64,000 nucleotides of DNA, taken from a virus. Location of the stretch: the IMG/VR virus record IMGVR_UViG_3300030012_001663, positions 1 to 64,000 of that record. One strand, given 5' to 3'. Below are positions 41,189 to 51,000 of this stretch, in pieces. The notes beneath the pieces were generated by a model. It searched no databases and had not been told where the DNA came from. It was given only the letters and a program-made list of their open reading frames with translations. Every line of letters begins with the position of its first letter. Positions within the stretch are counted from its first letter, which is position 1. The position numbers and the translations under genes were made by a program.

Positions 41189-41587
41189 ATGAAAAACATT
41201 ATAACTTTACTACTATTACTACTACCGTTTATTTCTTTTTCACAAGAGTGGGTTGATGATCAATCAATTGATAAAGTATTAAACTCAAAGAGTGCTTTTG
41301 GTGATGATGAGTCTAAGATAATAGTTATAGAATTTTGGGCTAAGTTTAATGAAGCAAATGCTTTTAGTGACTGGTCTAAAATTAATGAAGATTATTACAG
41401 AGTAGATATTGGTAAAGCACCTAGTGCAAAAAAGAAATATAGAGTAAGAATGGCCCCTACCATAATTATATTTAAAGATGGAGTGGCTGAGGAAAGCTTC
41501 AAGGCAGGTCTAGATTTAGAATGTCCTGTAAGCTTGGAAGAATTGCAAGAAGCAATTAAAGAGGTTAAAACCGCGGGAGCATTTTAA
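41189..41587 (+). CDS. Exported thioredoxin-fold protein without CxxC
   Basis: 132 aa. Signal peptide MKNIITLLLLLLPFISFSQ, then a thioredoxin-like core: IVIEFWAKFNEANAF where WCxxC would be expected, later the cis-Pro region RMAPTIIIFKDG. Both active-site Cys are missing (A51...), so redox activity is not expected; a binding or chaperone role is possible. It starts 2 nt after the upstream stop. Confidence 0.6.
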   Translation: MKNIITLLLLLLPFISFSQEWVDDQSIDKVLNSKSAFGDDESKIIVIEFWAKFNEANAFSDWSKINEDYYRVDIGKAPSAKKKYRVRMAPTIIIFKDGVAEESFKAGLDLECPVSLEELQEAIKEVKTAGAF

Positions 41588-41596
41588 ATTAAAAAA

Positions 41597-42130
41597 ATGA
41601 AAAAATTATTACTAATATTATTGTGTTTCTTTGTTTTTACAAGTTGTGAAAAAGAAGAAATATTACCTTCAATTGAAATGAGTTTAGATGGACAATCATT
41701 TGATCCTTATGATAGATACGCACAAATCAAAACATTTGCTGGTAAAAAAAATGAAGCTGATACAGTAAAGAAAATCTTTATTCTTTATCTACAAGTAGAT
41801 GATGGAGAACCAAGATTAGATAGACAACACTTTGCTTTATACTGTTTGGATTCAGATGCAAATGATGATAACAAACTATTAGACTTAGGTAATTACACTT
41901 GGGAAAACCCAGATAATAAGTTTGCTGGTGTTGAGATACCTGGTGATCAAGAGTATGTTGTTTGGAATAGCGTGGATGTTTTAAGTGTGAGCAACGGTAT
42001 TTCTTTGCAGGCACAAGGAGAGTTTTTTAATCCTTATGTTCAAAGGAATATGACTGTTGACTTAAGACTAGAAAATTGGCCAATAGGTTTAGATGTAGAT
42101 GCTACTCCTTATGGGTACTTGCTAGACTAG
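41597..42130 (+). CDS. Lipoprotein, probably surface-exposed
   Basis: 177 aa. Signal peptide with lipobox FTSC (lipidated Cys17) followed by EKEE, which fits the Bacteroidetes lipoprotein export signal (K followed by acidic residues near +2) that sends lipoproteins to the outer face. The rest is a beta-rich domain. Last gene of the plus envelope module; it overlaps the minus-strand gene 42127 by 4 nt at the 3' ends. Confidence 0.6.
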   Translation: MKKLLLILLCFFVFTSCEKEEILPSIEMSLDGQSFDPYDRYAQIKTFAGKKNEADTVKKIFILYLQVDDGEPRLDRQHFALYCLDSDANDDNKLLDLGNYTWENPDNKFAGVEIPGDQEYVVWNSVDVLSVSNGISLQAQGEFFNPYVQRNMTVDLRLENWPIGLDVDATPYGYLLD

Positions 42131-42261
42131 CCCCATCTCCAAGAAAGACAGAATACTATCATATAGAGATTGAACTCATTCCAATCATCTTCATGTTCTT
42201 TTGGCATATACTGTATTCCTACTAATGGTCCGTGTGCTAATGCTATTATTTTAAAATCCAT
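42127..42261 (-). CDS. Small protein of the GF/W-LP-CTLT family, 44 aa
   Basis: MDFKIIALAHGPLVGIQYMP followed by KEHEDDWNEFNLYMIVFCLSWRWG. The start overlaps the stop of the 1913-aa gene (TAATG), so it is translationally coupled. The W-E-F..., hydrophobic VFCLS strand resembles the small proteins at 34504 and 35873. It converges with the lipoprotein gene and is the end of the giant operon. Confidence 0.45.
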   Translation of the reverse strand: MDFKIIALAHGPLVGIQYMPKEHEDDWNEFNLYMIVFCLSWRWG

Positions 42262-45200
42262 TAATCTATATAAAAGTCTTGTCTCTTAAGGAAACCTTCC
42301 CATTTTTGTATGGTGTATAATGCAGGTATAGCATCAAACCATTCTTTTCTCATCTTGAGCATTCCTTTCTTAGGTCTATTCTGATAATATAACTGAGAGT
42401 TATTCATCATGTTATATCTCTCCATTGGAGATATTGTAAACCTAGCTTCATTATCTGTTGCTCTTGTTAAGAATGCTCCAGTGTTTGCAAGAGTATATCT
42501 TGTAGTTGCTTGTAGTGCTTCACCTATAGCTCCTAATGTTCTTGTTGATGCAATTGGATCACTAATCATTTCTCCCATTTGTACAAGACCATCTGGCACT
42601 ACCGGCATAAACATTACAAGTTCACTGTAGGTTCTATCTGTTTGATAAATAGCCAAGTTCTTTAGTCTCTTAAGTGTTGGGTTATCATCATCGTCATCAT
42701 CAAATAATCCAAGGAGTATATTCTTAAGCATTAATGTTGCTAACACCATAGATATATCAGCCATGGTTCTTTGGAAACCAAATATTTTATTTTCTATTTT
42801 CTGATCTACTTGCTCACTTACTTCACCATAACCTCTCTCCTTCATAAAGCCTTCTTTATATGTAGCTACATTTAAATTAAGCTTTCCAAGTTGTTTAGTT
42901 ATATAGGCCATCATTTCCCACCATGACTTATATCTACCTTCCATCCATCCTAGATTCTCATCAAAGTATTCTCTCTGGAATCTTGCTCTGATAGCAGGTG
43001 CAACCCATTTGTGGAATTGTGCAAGAAGTTGTCCCAAGTTTCTTCTCTGGATAACCATTCTATCTTCTCTAGCATAGTTACCATGAATTTGCTTATTAAC
43101 TTCACGGATCTTCATTCTTGTATCAAACCTAAAGTTTTCTGTAAACTCTTTCTTTATTTCTTTAGGATTCTCTATTCCTTTTGTCTCAACAATAGTATCA
43201 TAACCTTCTTTTAGCTTTGCAGTTTGTGTTTTAGAATCAAACTCATAAGCATCAAAAAGATTAAGTCTTTCTCCTGTAGAACTGTTTTCTATTATAGTAT
43301 CCATTAATAAAGCCATACCAACAGTAGTCTGTACTTTATATTCCGCTGCATCCTGTAATGAATAACCAAATGCTTTTATATTATCTAATGAGAAAAAGTT
43401 TGTGTTTAGAGCATCATTACCTTGTATATTCTCACGGATATCAGCATCTGCATCCATCATTTGAAATTGCATAGCTAATGCTTCCCATTTAGTCATGGGT
43501 AATCTTGGGTCATATCTTTGCCCAGCACCTCTTGATGCAGCGTATGCTGTTCTTTTAATCATACTTTGTCCAATCTGACCTAAGTAAAATTCTTTATTTG
43601 CTCTGAGATAGCTTGATCTAGTATAGAATCTACCACCTAATGCTTCTATTGTATTGTTGACAGATGCAATTGCTAAGTTGTTTAAGTTACCTATAGCGTT
43701 GAATGCTACATAAGATAAAGAAGAATATGATATTAATTGTTGAACTGCTTTATCTGCTACTGTTCTATTAATTTCATCTGAGTTGTAATAAACCATTTTA
43801 AACCAAGCCTTGACTCTTTTTACAGTATTAGATTCTTCTTGTGTCTCTGAACCTTTTTTACCCACCATTCTAAGAGCAGCATTACCTACTGCATCAGCAC
43901 CTTTTGATACAGCTCTTCTTAGAGTTCCTGTTTTAGTATCTGCATCATAATAAGTTCTATCTTCAACAATAGTTTTTATAGCTTTCAAAGTATCACTTAT
44001 ATCATCCATCTGCTGATAGTTTTCAGCCATTGCTGTAAACTTAATTAAGCTATCAGCAAAGTCCATACTAATCTCATCAGCACCAGGTTTACCAAGAAGG
44101 GTTTGAACCTCAGCTTTTGCTATACCTATTTCTTTTTCATACTGATATTTTTTAATCTTACCTTGTTTGTATTGTAATTTTATAGCTTCAACTTTTTCTT
44201 CAGCAGCTTTTAGTTTTTTCTCATCTGCAGGTCTACCTACAAATAGTATAGGTAGAGAGTCAATTAAGTTTCCATTATCATCAACTGATACTCTTCTAAA
44301 TTTACTAGTTGTTGAAAAACCTTTTTTGAGCCAGTCTGCTTTATTACGTATCCATGCTTCAAAACCTAATTTAGTTCCTGCTTGATTCTTAGCATGAGAT
44401 ATCATCTTACCTCTCACTAATGGTGCTCTACCTAACATCTGATCTCTAACAGCCATAGGTAGTTTTTTAAGCATATCATCATATCTCTCTGTATATGCCA
44501 TATAGAAATCTCTTTGTGCTCTACCCAGTGCATCTGTAGGATTCATTATCTTGTTATACTTTTCACTAGTCATAACTTTACCACTACGTGTGGTTTCTTT
44601 AGCTACTCTGTATTTTCTTTTTGGGTAGTAAGAAGTACCTGGAATAAGTCTACCAGTTGGTTCTCCATTCTTTTTTTCCATGAATAGAGCGTCTTCTTTC
44701 TGATCCTGATATTTTAATCTAAACTCTGCTTGCTCTTCTGGAGAAACACCGGGTTTAAATATCCAATATCCATGAGCACCTGATGGTACAAACGTTTGAT
44801 ATCTTGCTCTTATATCTTTCCACTCTTGTGTATATTCATGAAACTCTCCGTCTACAAGTTTACCGTCTTCTATAGTCTCTGCTCTCCAAAAATCAGCATA
44901 TGCTTGTTTCTTTTGATATAAATCTAAGTTATGTTTAATATCAGCTGGGTCAGCTGTTTCTAGATCATCAATCATTACATACTCAATAGGATCACCATTA
45001 TCATACTTTAAAGCATCTCTAAGTCTATCCGCTTGCAAGTAATATTGTTGACCTAATTTTCTAATTGTAAGTCCTGTAAATCTACCATCCTCATCCATTT
45101 CAGCCATAAACTCATAAATCTTTCTTGGATCTTGAGTACCTGTAAGTTTTGCTAGTCTATTACCCAGACTTCTAATTTCTGCATTTAATGCTTCAGCTCT

Positions 45201-48002
45201 TTCCTGTCCTCTAAGTCTGGCTCTACTCCATTCTTTTGCAATTAATGCTGATAAAGTATCAGGAGATGTAGCAAGATCTCTTGTTTCAAGATCCCACCAA
45301 GTTATATCCTGCTCTTCTACTAACATTTTATTTAGTTCTTCTTCTGTAAAATCTCTATTAGAATTTTCTCTAACATATTCTCTTACATAGTCTATAACAG
45401 CTTCTTTAATAAGTCCTGTCTCATAGTTATCTCCTTGAACTTCTCTTAGCTTTTGCTCTAATGTAAGTAATAGAGATGCCTCAGTCTTGTTTAGTATACC
45501 ACTATCTTTGATAGATTTTAAACCAAGGAATGTAGAAGCAAACTTGTCAAAGTTCAATGCATATGTAATAAACTCTTTCTTATTAAAGTTAGCTGGGTCT
45601 TTTATATAGTCAATAAAAGAATTAATTTCTTTAATAGAATCTCTAAGTAGGTTTGCATATACACTACCCATAAGTTGTGCATCACCTTCTAGCGGATCTA
45701 ATGCAAGTTCAATTGCAGCTATAGCATTATTTGTATATGTCAAAGCAACATCATTTGTCTTATCAACAAACAATTGCTTTTTATAATTTTCTATAGCTTC
45801 TCTTCTTTTCTTTAAATCTGTGTGATGATTTTTAAGAACAGTCTTAAGTGACTCATATCTATTATCATCAAACTGTGGACTAGTTGGATAATCAACGTTG
45901 TCTTCTAAGAAGTTAAGATCATCTACAGGATTAAACATTTCTCCTTTAGATACATCTTGATCAATTTTTTCTTTGGCTACTGTATCTACGTTTAGTGGAA
46001 TTAGCTTATCTACAATATGATTATTGTAAGATGGTTTATGTGTAACCATACCATCCATTCTATAAGAACCATTAAACTTTTGGTTAGTACCTTTACCTGT
46101 AATATCTACATGTATATGAAAAGTTTGTGCACCATAGTCTGATTGATCTACAGTATAACCCATGTTCTCAAACATTCTTCTATACATGTTTACTTGAGCA
46201 CCATGCTTACCCCTAGTAGATAACTTCTCTACACCTTTATCTTTTAGTAAGCTATCATCTTGTAAAGCCCACTCTCTTTTGTATTGTTCTTTTGCTGTGC
46301 TTGCATATGCAGTCTTACTGGTTTTAAGATCTATAATCTTTATCTCACCTGTTGGTGTAATACCAACAATATCTGCTGTACCAGCAATTTTTGTTTTCTT
46401 ATCATATACAACAACCTGTGGTATAAATACTGTACCGTCAGCTTTTAATCCAGTTATAAATGCAGATAAGTCTGCAAAAGCTTTTTCTACTAATGCTTTA
46501 TCATCTTTTAATACACTTTTAGAGTCTGCTTGCAAGTCTTGGAATACTTGGTCAAGGGTTTTATCTGAGAGAATACCATCTACTATAGAGTCAAAATCAT
46601 TACCTATTGCAATGTTTAGTGCAACTTCTTGCTCGTTAAACATCTTACCATTAATGGCTGTAGTAGCTGAAGTGTATTGATCATTAAGGTCTGTTATATC
46701 ATAGTATGTATGATTCTCTTCATTAAGTACAACTATACTATCACCCGTCTTTGTATCTTGTGGGCCTGCAGATAATGAATCTATTGTATCACTCTGCTTC
46801 ATGGCAATATTAAAAAGCCTATCAATTATAGCTCTCTGTGCTGTATTAGCCTGAGCTTTGACATGGTTTACTATCTTTTGTAATCTATCAGATAGTGCAT
46901 ATCTTACTTTTCTATCTACAACCTTTTGTATTTCAAAAGTTATATCAGAGGTGTTAAGCATTCTTGCAATGTCTGACATTGTGGTGCTAGGTTTTATCTG
47001 ACTTGCTTTTAACACAGGTAAACCTGCATCTGTAACATACTTATGTAAGTCACTGATAATATTAAAGAACCATTTAATTATATCTGCTATCTTATCTAAG
47101 TAGCTTTTTGTAGGTGTATTCTCATACTCTTGTCTGAAATGTCTTACAAGTGCTTGAGTTACAAGCTCTAAGTTTCTGTGTGTTTCATTAAAACCAAGCT
47201 TGTCTTTGTATGATGCTTCTATCTGTTGTGCTAAGACAGGAAAGTTTTCTTTTGTCTCAGCTAACAATGAGTCAAATAACTCTGGGTTCTCTGCTTTGAT
47301 TGCATCTACAAATGGGTGTAACACCTCTTCTACTGCTGTATTAGCATCTACTCTACCGTCTATAAGTACAGCTTTACCATTTACATAAAATGATTTTATA
47401 TCATCAAACTTTACTTTTGACTTCTGCCCTGCTGGTAGAGAGTTATAATATTCTTTTGCTGCACTGACTGACATCACCTGAACATCTATCTGAGGAAACA
47501 TTCTCTCAAGATGCACTATAATATCTGTAGTTTTTAAATCACCTCTTGTTTGTGGTAGGATATCTTGTATACTAAATAAATTATCTCTTACAATAATCTT
47601 TGCTGATCTTGTTGTCTTTAAGATCTGTACTGTGTCTTGTGGAATATTATTTATCTCAAGATATCTTCTGATCTTTTTTATATTCTTATCTAGAATATTT
47701 TTATCTGCTACAAAACTCAGTCCGTCAGTTGCATTTACATAGTTGTAACCTTTATATTTTTTTGTAACAAGCTTCTTAGATATAAGATTAGAAATAACAG
47801 ACTCTGCAAACTCTCTCTTTCTTACTGATAGAGCAGTCTGGTTGTCATCAACAAAATCCATTGCTTCCTGTATAGAAGGTATAGTGTCTGTATTATTAAG
47901 ATCTTGATAAGCATTTATCAAGTTATCTGTAACAATATTAGACCCAAACTCTTCATAGAGTGCTTTGTATTCTGCTGTATTTCTATTTGGACACTTTGCC
48001 AT
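42261..48002 (-). CDS. Giant virion protein with zincin remnant and PD-(D/E)XK domain, 1913 aa
   Basis: The N-terminal ~230 residues end in EEVLHPF near residue 224, a degenerate zincin helix. Around residues 540-620 lies a PD-(D/E)XK-type nuclease core (GTADIVG ... IKIIDLKTSK, then GAQVNMYRRMF). The rest is long helical, with charged coils. It is the third of three tandem giant genes, the usual crAss-like set of ejected proteins. It starts 4 nt after the RNAP gene stop. Functions inferred: DNA processing at entry. Confidence 0.75.
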   Translation of the reverse strand: MAKCPNRNTAEYKALYEEFGSNIVTDNLINAYQDLNNTDTIPSIQEAMDFVDDNQTALSVRKREFAESVISNLISKKLVTKKYKGYNYVNATDGLSFVADKNILDKNIKKIRRYLEINNIPQDTVQILKTTRSAKIIVRDNLFSIQDILPQTRGDLKTTDIIVHLERMFPQIDVQVMSVSAAKEYYNSLPAGQKSKVKFDDIKSFYVNGKAVLIDGRVDANTAVEEVLHPFVDAIKAENPELFDSLLAETKENFPVLAQQIEASYKDKLGFNETHRNLELVTQALVRHFRQEYENTPTKSYLDKIADIIKWFFNIISDLHKYVTDAGLPVLKASQIKPSTTMSDIARMLNTSDITFEIQKVVDRKVRYALSDRLQKIVNHVKAQANTAQRAIIDRLFNIAMKQSDTIDSLSAGPQDTKTGDSIVVLNEENHTYYDITDLNDQYTSATTAINGKMFNEQEVALNIAIGNDFDSIVDGILSDKTLDQVFQDLQADSKSVLKDDKALVEKAFADLSAFITGLKADGTVFIPQVVVYDKKTKIAGTADIVGITPTGEIKIIDLKTSKTAYASTAKEQYKREWALQDDSLLKDKGVEKLSTRGKHGAQVNMYRRMFENMGYTVDQSDYGAQTFHIHVDITGKGTNQKFNGSYRMDGMVTHKPSYNNHIVDKLIPLNVDTVAKEKIDQDVSKGEMFNPVDDLNFLEDNVDYPTSPQFDDNRYESLKTVLKNHHTDLKKRREAIENYKKQLFVDKTNDVALTYTNNAIAAIELALDPLEGDAQLMGSVYANLLRDSIKEINSFIDYIKDPANFNKKEFITYALNFDKFASTFLGLKSIKDSGILNKTEASLLLTLEQKLREVQGDNYETGLIKEAVIDYVREYVRENSNRDFTEEELNKMLVEEQDITWWDLETRDLATSPDTLSALIAKEWSRARLRGQERAEALNAEIRSLGNRLAKLTGTQDPRKIYEFMAEMDEDGRFTGLTIRKLGQQYYLQADRLRDALKYDNGDPIEYVMIDDLETADPADIKHNLDLYQKKQAYADFWRAETIEDGKLVDGEFHEYTQEWKDIRARYQTFVPSGAHGYWIFKPGVSPEEQAEFRLKYQDQKEDALFMEKKNGEPTGRLIPGTSYYPKRKYRVAKETTRSGKVMTSEKYNKIMNPTDALGRAQRDFYMAYTERYDDMLKKLPMAVRDQMLGRAPLVRGKMISHAKNQAGTKLGFEAWIRNKADWLKKGFSTTSKFRRVSVDDNGNLIDSLPILFVGRPADEKKLKAAEEKVEAIKLQYKQGKIKKYQYEKEIGIAKAEVQTLLGKPGADEISMDFADSLIKFTAMAENYQQMDDISDTLKAIKTIVEDRTYYDADTKTGTLRRAVSKGADAVGNAALRMVGKKGSETQEESNTVKRVKAWFKMVYYNSDEINRTVADKAVQQLISYSSLSYVAFNAIGNLNNLAIASVNNTIEALGGRFYTRSSYLRANKEFYLGQIGQSMIKRTAYAASRGAGQRYDPRLPMTKWEALAMQFQMMDADADIRENIQGNDALNTNFFSLDNIKAFGYSLQDAAEYKVQTTVGMALLMDTIIENSSTGERLNLFDAYEFDSKTQTAKLKEGYDTIVETKGIENPKEIKKEFTENFRFDTRMKIREVNKQIHGNYAREDRMVIQRRNLGQLLAQFHKWVAPAIRARFQREYFDENLGWMEGRYKSWWEMMAYITKQLGKLNLNVATYKEGFMKERGYGEVSEQVDQKIENKIFGFQRTMADISMVLATLMLKNILLGLFDDDDDDNPTLKRLKNLAIYQTDRTYSELVMFMPVVPDGLVQMGEMISDPIASTRTLGAIGEALQATTRYTLANTGAFLTRATDNEARFTISPMERYNMMNNSQLYYQNRPKKGMLKMRKEWFDAIPALYTIQKWEGFLKRQDFYID

Positions 48003-48006
48003 GCTT

Positions 48007-51000
48007 TTATATTTTTAAGGTACACTTAATGTTTTCTAAGAAAGCATCATCACTTATACCAAATTTAAGGTTTTTTCTTTTCTTTAGGAAGTCATCAAAG
48101 CTATTTATATCTTCCTTATCTGCAAGTATTGCTAACCTATCATTGAAAGGACCTATGTTTTCATTCCAATAATTAGTCATCTTCTCAACATCCATTTCAG
48201 ATCTTTTAGGTTTAAGCATAGCTTTTAATTTACTTGGAGTTTCTACATCATCTTCAACAGCAGTTCCTGTCTCAAACTCTTCTACTCCCTCTATCTGTTG
48301 CTCTGCTCTTTCAAGTGCTGTTGCTTGTGCTTTTGTAAGTTTAGATACAAACTTAGATATATTAGTATTATTTACTTGTACGTTAACACCATCAAATGAT
48401 ATATCCTCTGCACCAGAAAAATAATTAGGATCATTTATTCCTGCAGCTCTTTCAAAGTCTTCTAGATCATTTTCTTTGTTCTTCTCTACTACTGTTTCAA
48501 ATATTGTTTTACCAGTAGGTCTAGTAAACTCAACTGTATCAAACATAAACCCAATACCATTTTGACTTGTAGAACCTGTAGAGTTTACAATTAGATAATT
48601 TGTTTTCTTGTTTACAATATTAATATCTTGTCTATCTCCTGTATCCTCTAGTTCATATAAAACTTTATTAATTCTAAGATACATTGGTGCTATATAACCA
48701 TTAGGAGTAATTTCAAATGCTTGTAGGTCTGAAGCTCTTGCACCCTCTGCAGCAAAATCTATAGTAAGACCTTTGTCATTTATGCTAATAACATTGCTAC
48801 CGCTTGGCGGTGTATAAAGAGTTTTTACAAAAGACTGAGAAGAAGAAGACTTTAGGTATCCTTCTACAAACTCTTTAGTTAGTTCTTGTATGCTTTTACC
48901 AAATACATCTATAACTCTATTTGGATCATTTTTCTGAGATAAGAATTCTTTTGCAACTACTTCAGAGTTCTGAATAAATCTATCCATAACAAAAGGTGTG
49001 AGTGCTTCTAATAAAGAGCCTTCTGCAAATTGTAAACCATCTTTTACCATTACATAATGTAATATATGTATAGCATCTTCCTTAGTGTTTACCTCACCAT
49101 AAATTTTAGCAAAACCATTTTGTAGTTTTATTTTTTGATTATCACTTAGTCTAGCAAAAGTATTTGACACAGCTGTATTCAAACCTGTATTGTTATTTGC
49201 ATCTTTAAATGATCTGTTATACACAAAGAAATCTAAGAAGTAATTATCTTCATCTTTATATAACTTCTTTAATCTATCTACTACTACATTTATATTTTCA
49301 TCTGTAATACTATTAGGATATATCATTGTGTTAGATAGTGATCCTGATCCTATTTTTGCTTCTGTATTTAGTAATTGATTTCTATAAGCTGTAATAGTTA
49401 AAAAAGATAATAAATCAGTAGATATTTTTCTTATATCATTTTCTCTTAGTTGTTTTGTGTTAAAACCAAGAGTAGCTAACATAACTTTAAAGTCTGTACT
49501 GTGTGTCATGAGGATGTTTGGTAATAATACATCCTTAAATTCTTTGTGTATTTTATAGTTTGTTGCATGGAAACTATCACCCTCAAAAATCTTTCTGACA
49601 TCAAAAGGTACAGTCTTACCACCTTTTATTCTGTGTTGCTTGAACTCTTTGTTAGTTAGCCCTAATCCTAATTGACTTGCTGCACTTTCTTTACCAACAA
49701 TATCAGCTAAGTTCTTACCATGACCTTGCATTAAGTTAATAAGTGCAGTTGCATTAATACTGTGATTAGTTATAGTATTTACTTTTTGTAATACTCTAAG
49801 AATACCAACTGTTTGAGATTTTGTAACATCTTTATCATTTAAGGCTTTTAATAAAACACCATCTGTAACTTTAGCTGGCTTAGCTTTTAATTCTCGTATT
49901 CTAGCATTAATATTAAAATCTGATACACCTTCTTCTATTAATGCAACAACTTCAGGATTATTTACAAAATATATTGAAGTCTCAAGTGGTACACCTAAAC
50001 TTACCATAGTAGTAACATAACCAAGAGCAGTTTTGTTAAGACCTAGCTTAGATGCTAATCTTTCTTTTGCATTATCAGTCATTGCTGTAATCAACTCAGA
50101 TAATATATATTGTATTCTATCTCCTTTTTTATTCTGTCTATTATTCTCTAGTACGTAGTCTACACCAAATGTTTTAAATGTAGAATTATTTATACTAAAG
50201 TGATATTGTGGATCAAGCTTAATACCAAACTCAGCAAATAAACTATAATATAAGTTGGGTTTTACAACAACACCAATAGAGTCTGCACCTTCTTTATTGT
50301 TTTTGAATGATAAAGTTTTACCAAGTAAACTATTTACATCTGTTTTAACATCTGCTGTTCTCTTAGCAAACTCTGGTGCATCTACTTCTAATGACTTTCT
50401 TATCTCTGTAAGTCTTGTAAGCCCTGTACCTTCATAAGATATAGCTACATTATTTTTACCATCTATATTTCTAGGTGTAGTTACAAAGTCATTACCAAGT
50501 AAAGCAAACTTATAATCTAGATCTTTGTTTGATAAAGCACCCGCATATGGTTCACCATAAGTTTCAACATAGGTATTATACTGTTCTAGTGTAATAGGCA
50601 TACCAAGCATCTTGAGTGCTTTAATAGAGTCTAGTTCTAAACCTGATGTTCTTCCTATTGCAGTATTGTCATCATCAAGCTTGATAGTTTCTGATCCTTT
50701 GTTTCTTTTATCTAGCGCTTCTTTATAGATATTCTTACCCCTAGCTTTTATTTTACTATTAACGTATTCTACATAGTCTGCATAACCATTTGTACCATAC
50801 TCAACAAACTCATTACCTTTTTGATAAAACTCTTTAAAGTGTGTATATAGTTTATCAATATCAAAGTCAGCACCTGATATCTCTAATAAGTCTACAGGAA
50901 ATACAGCAGTTGAGCCAAGATAAGTTGGTAAGAAATCTATCAACTTAAGATTAATAGCTGAGTGATTATCTTGAGAAGGTATACGTACACCATATGCTTT

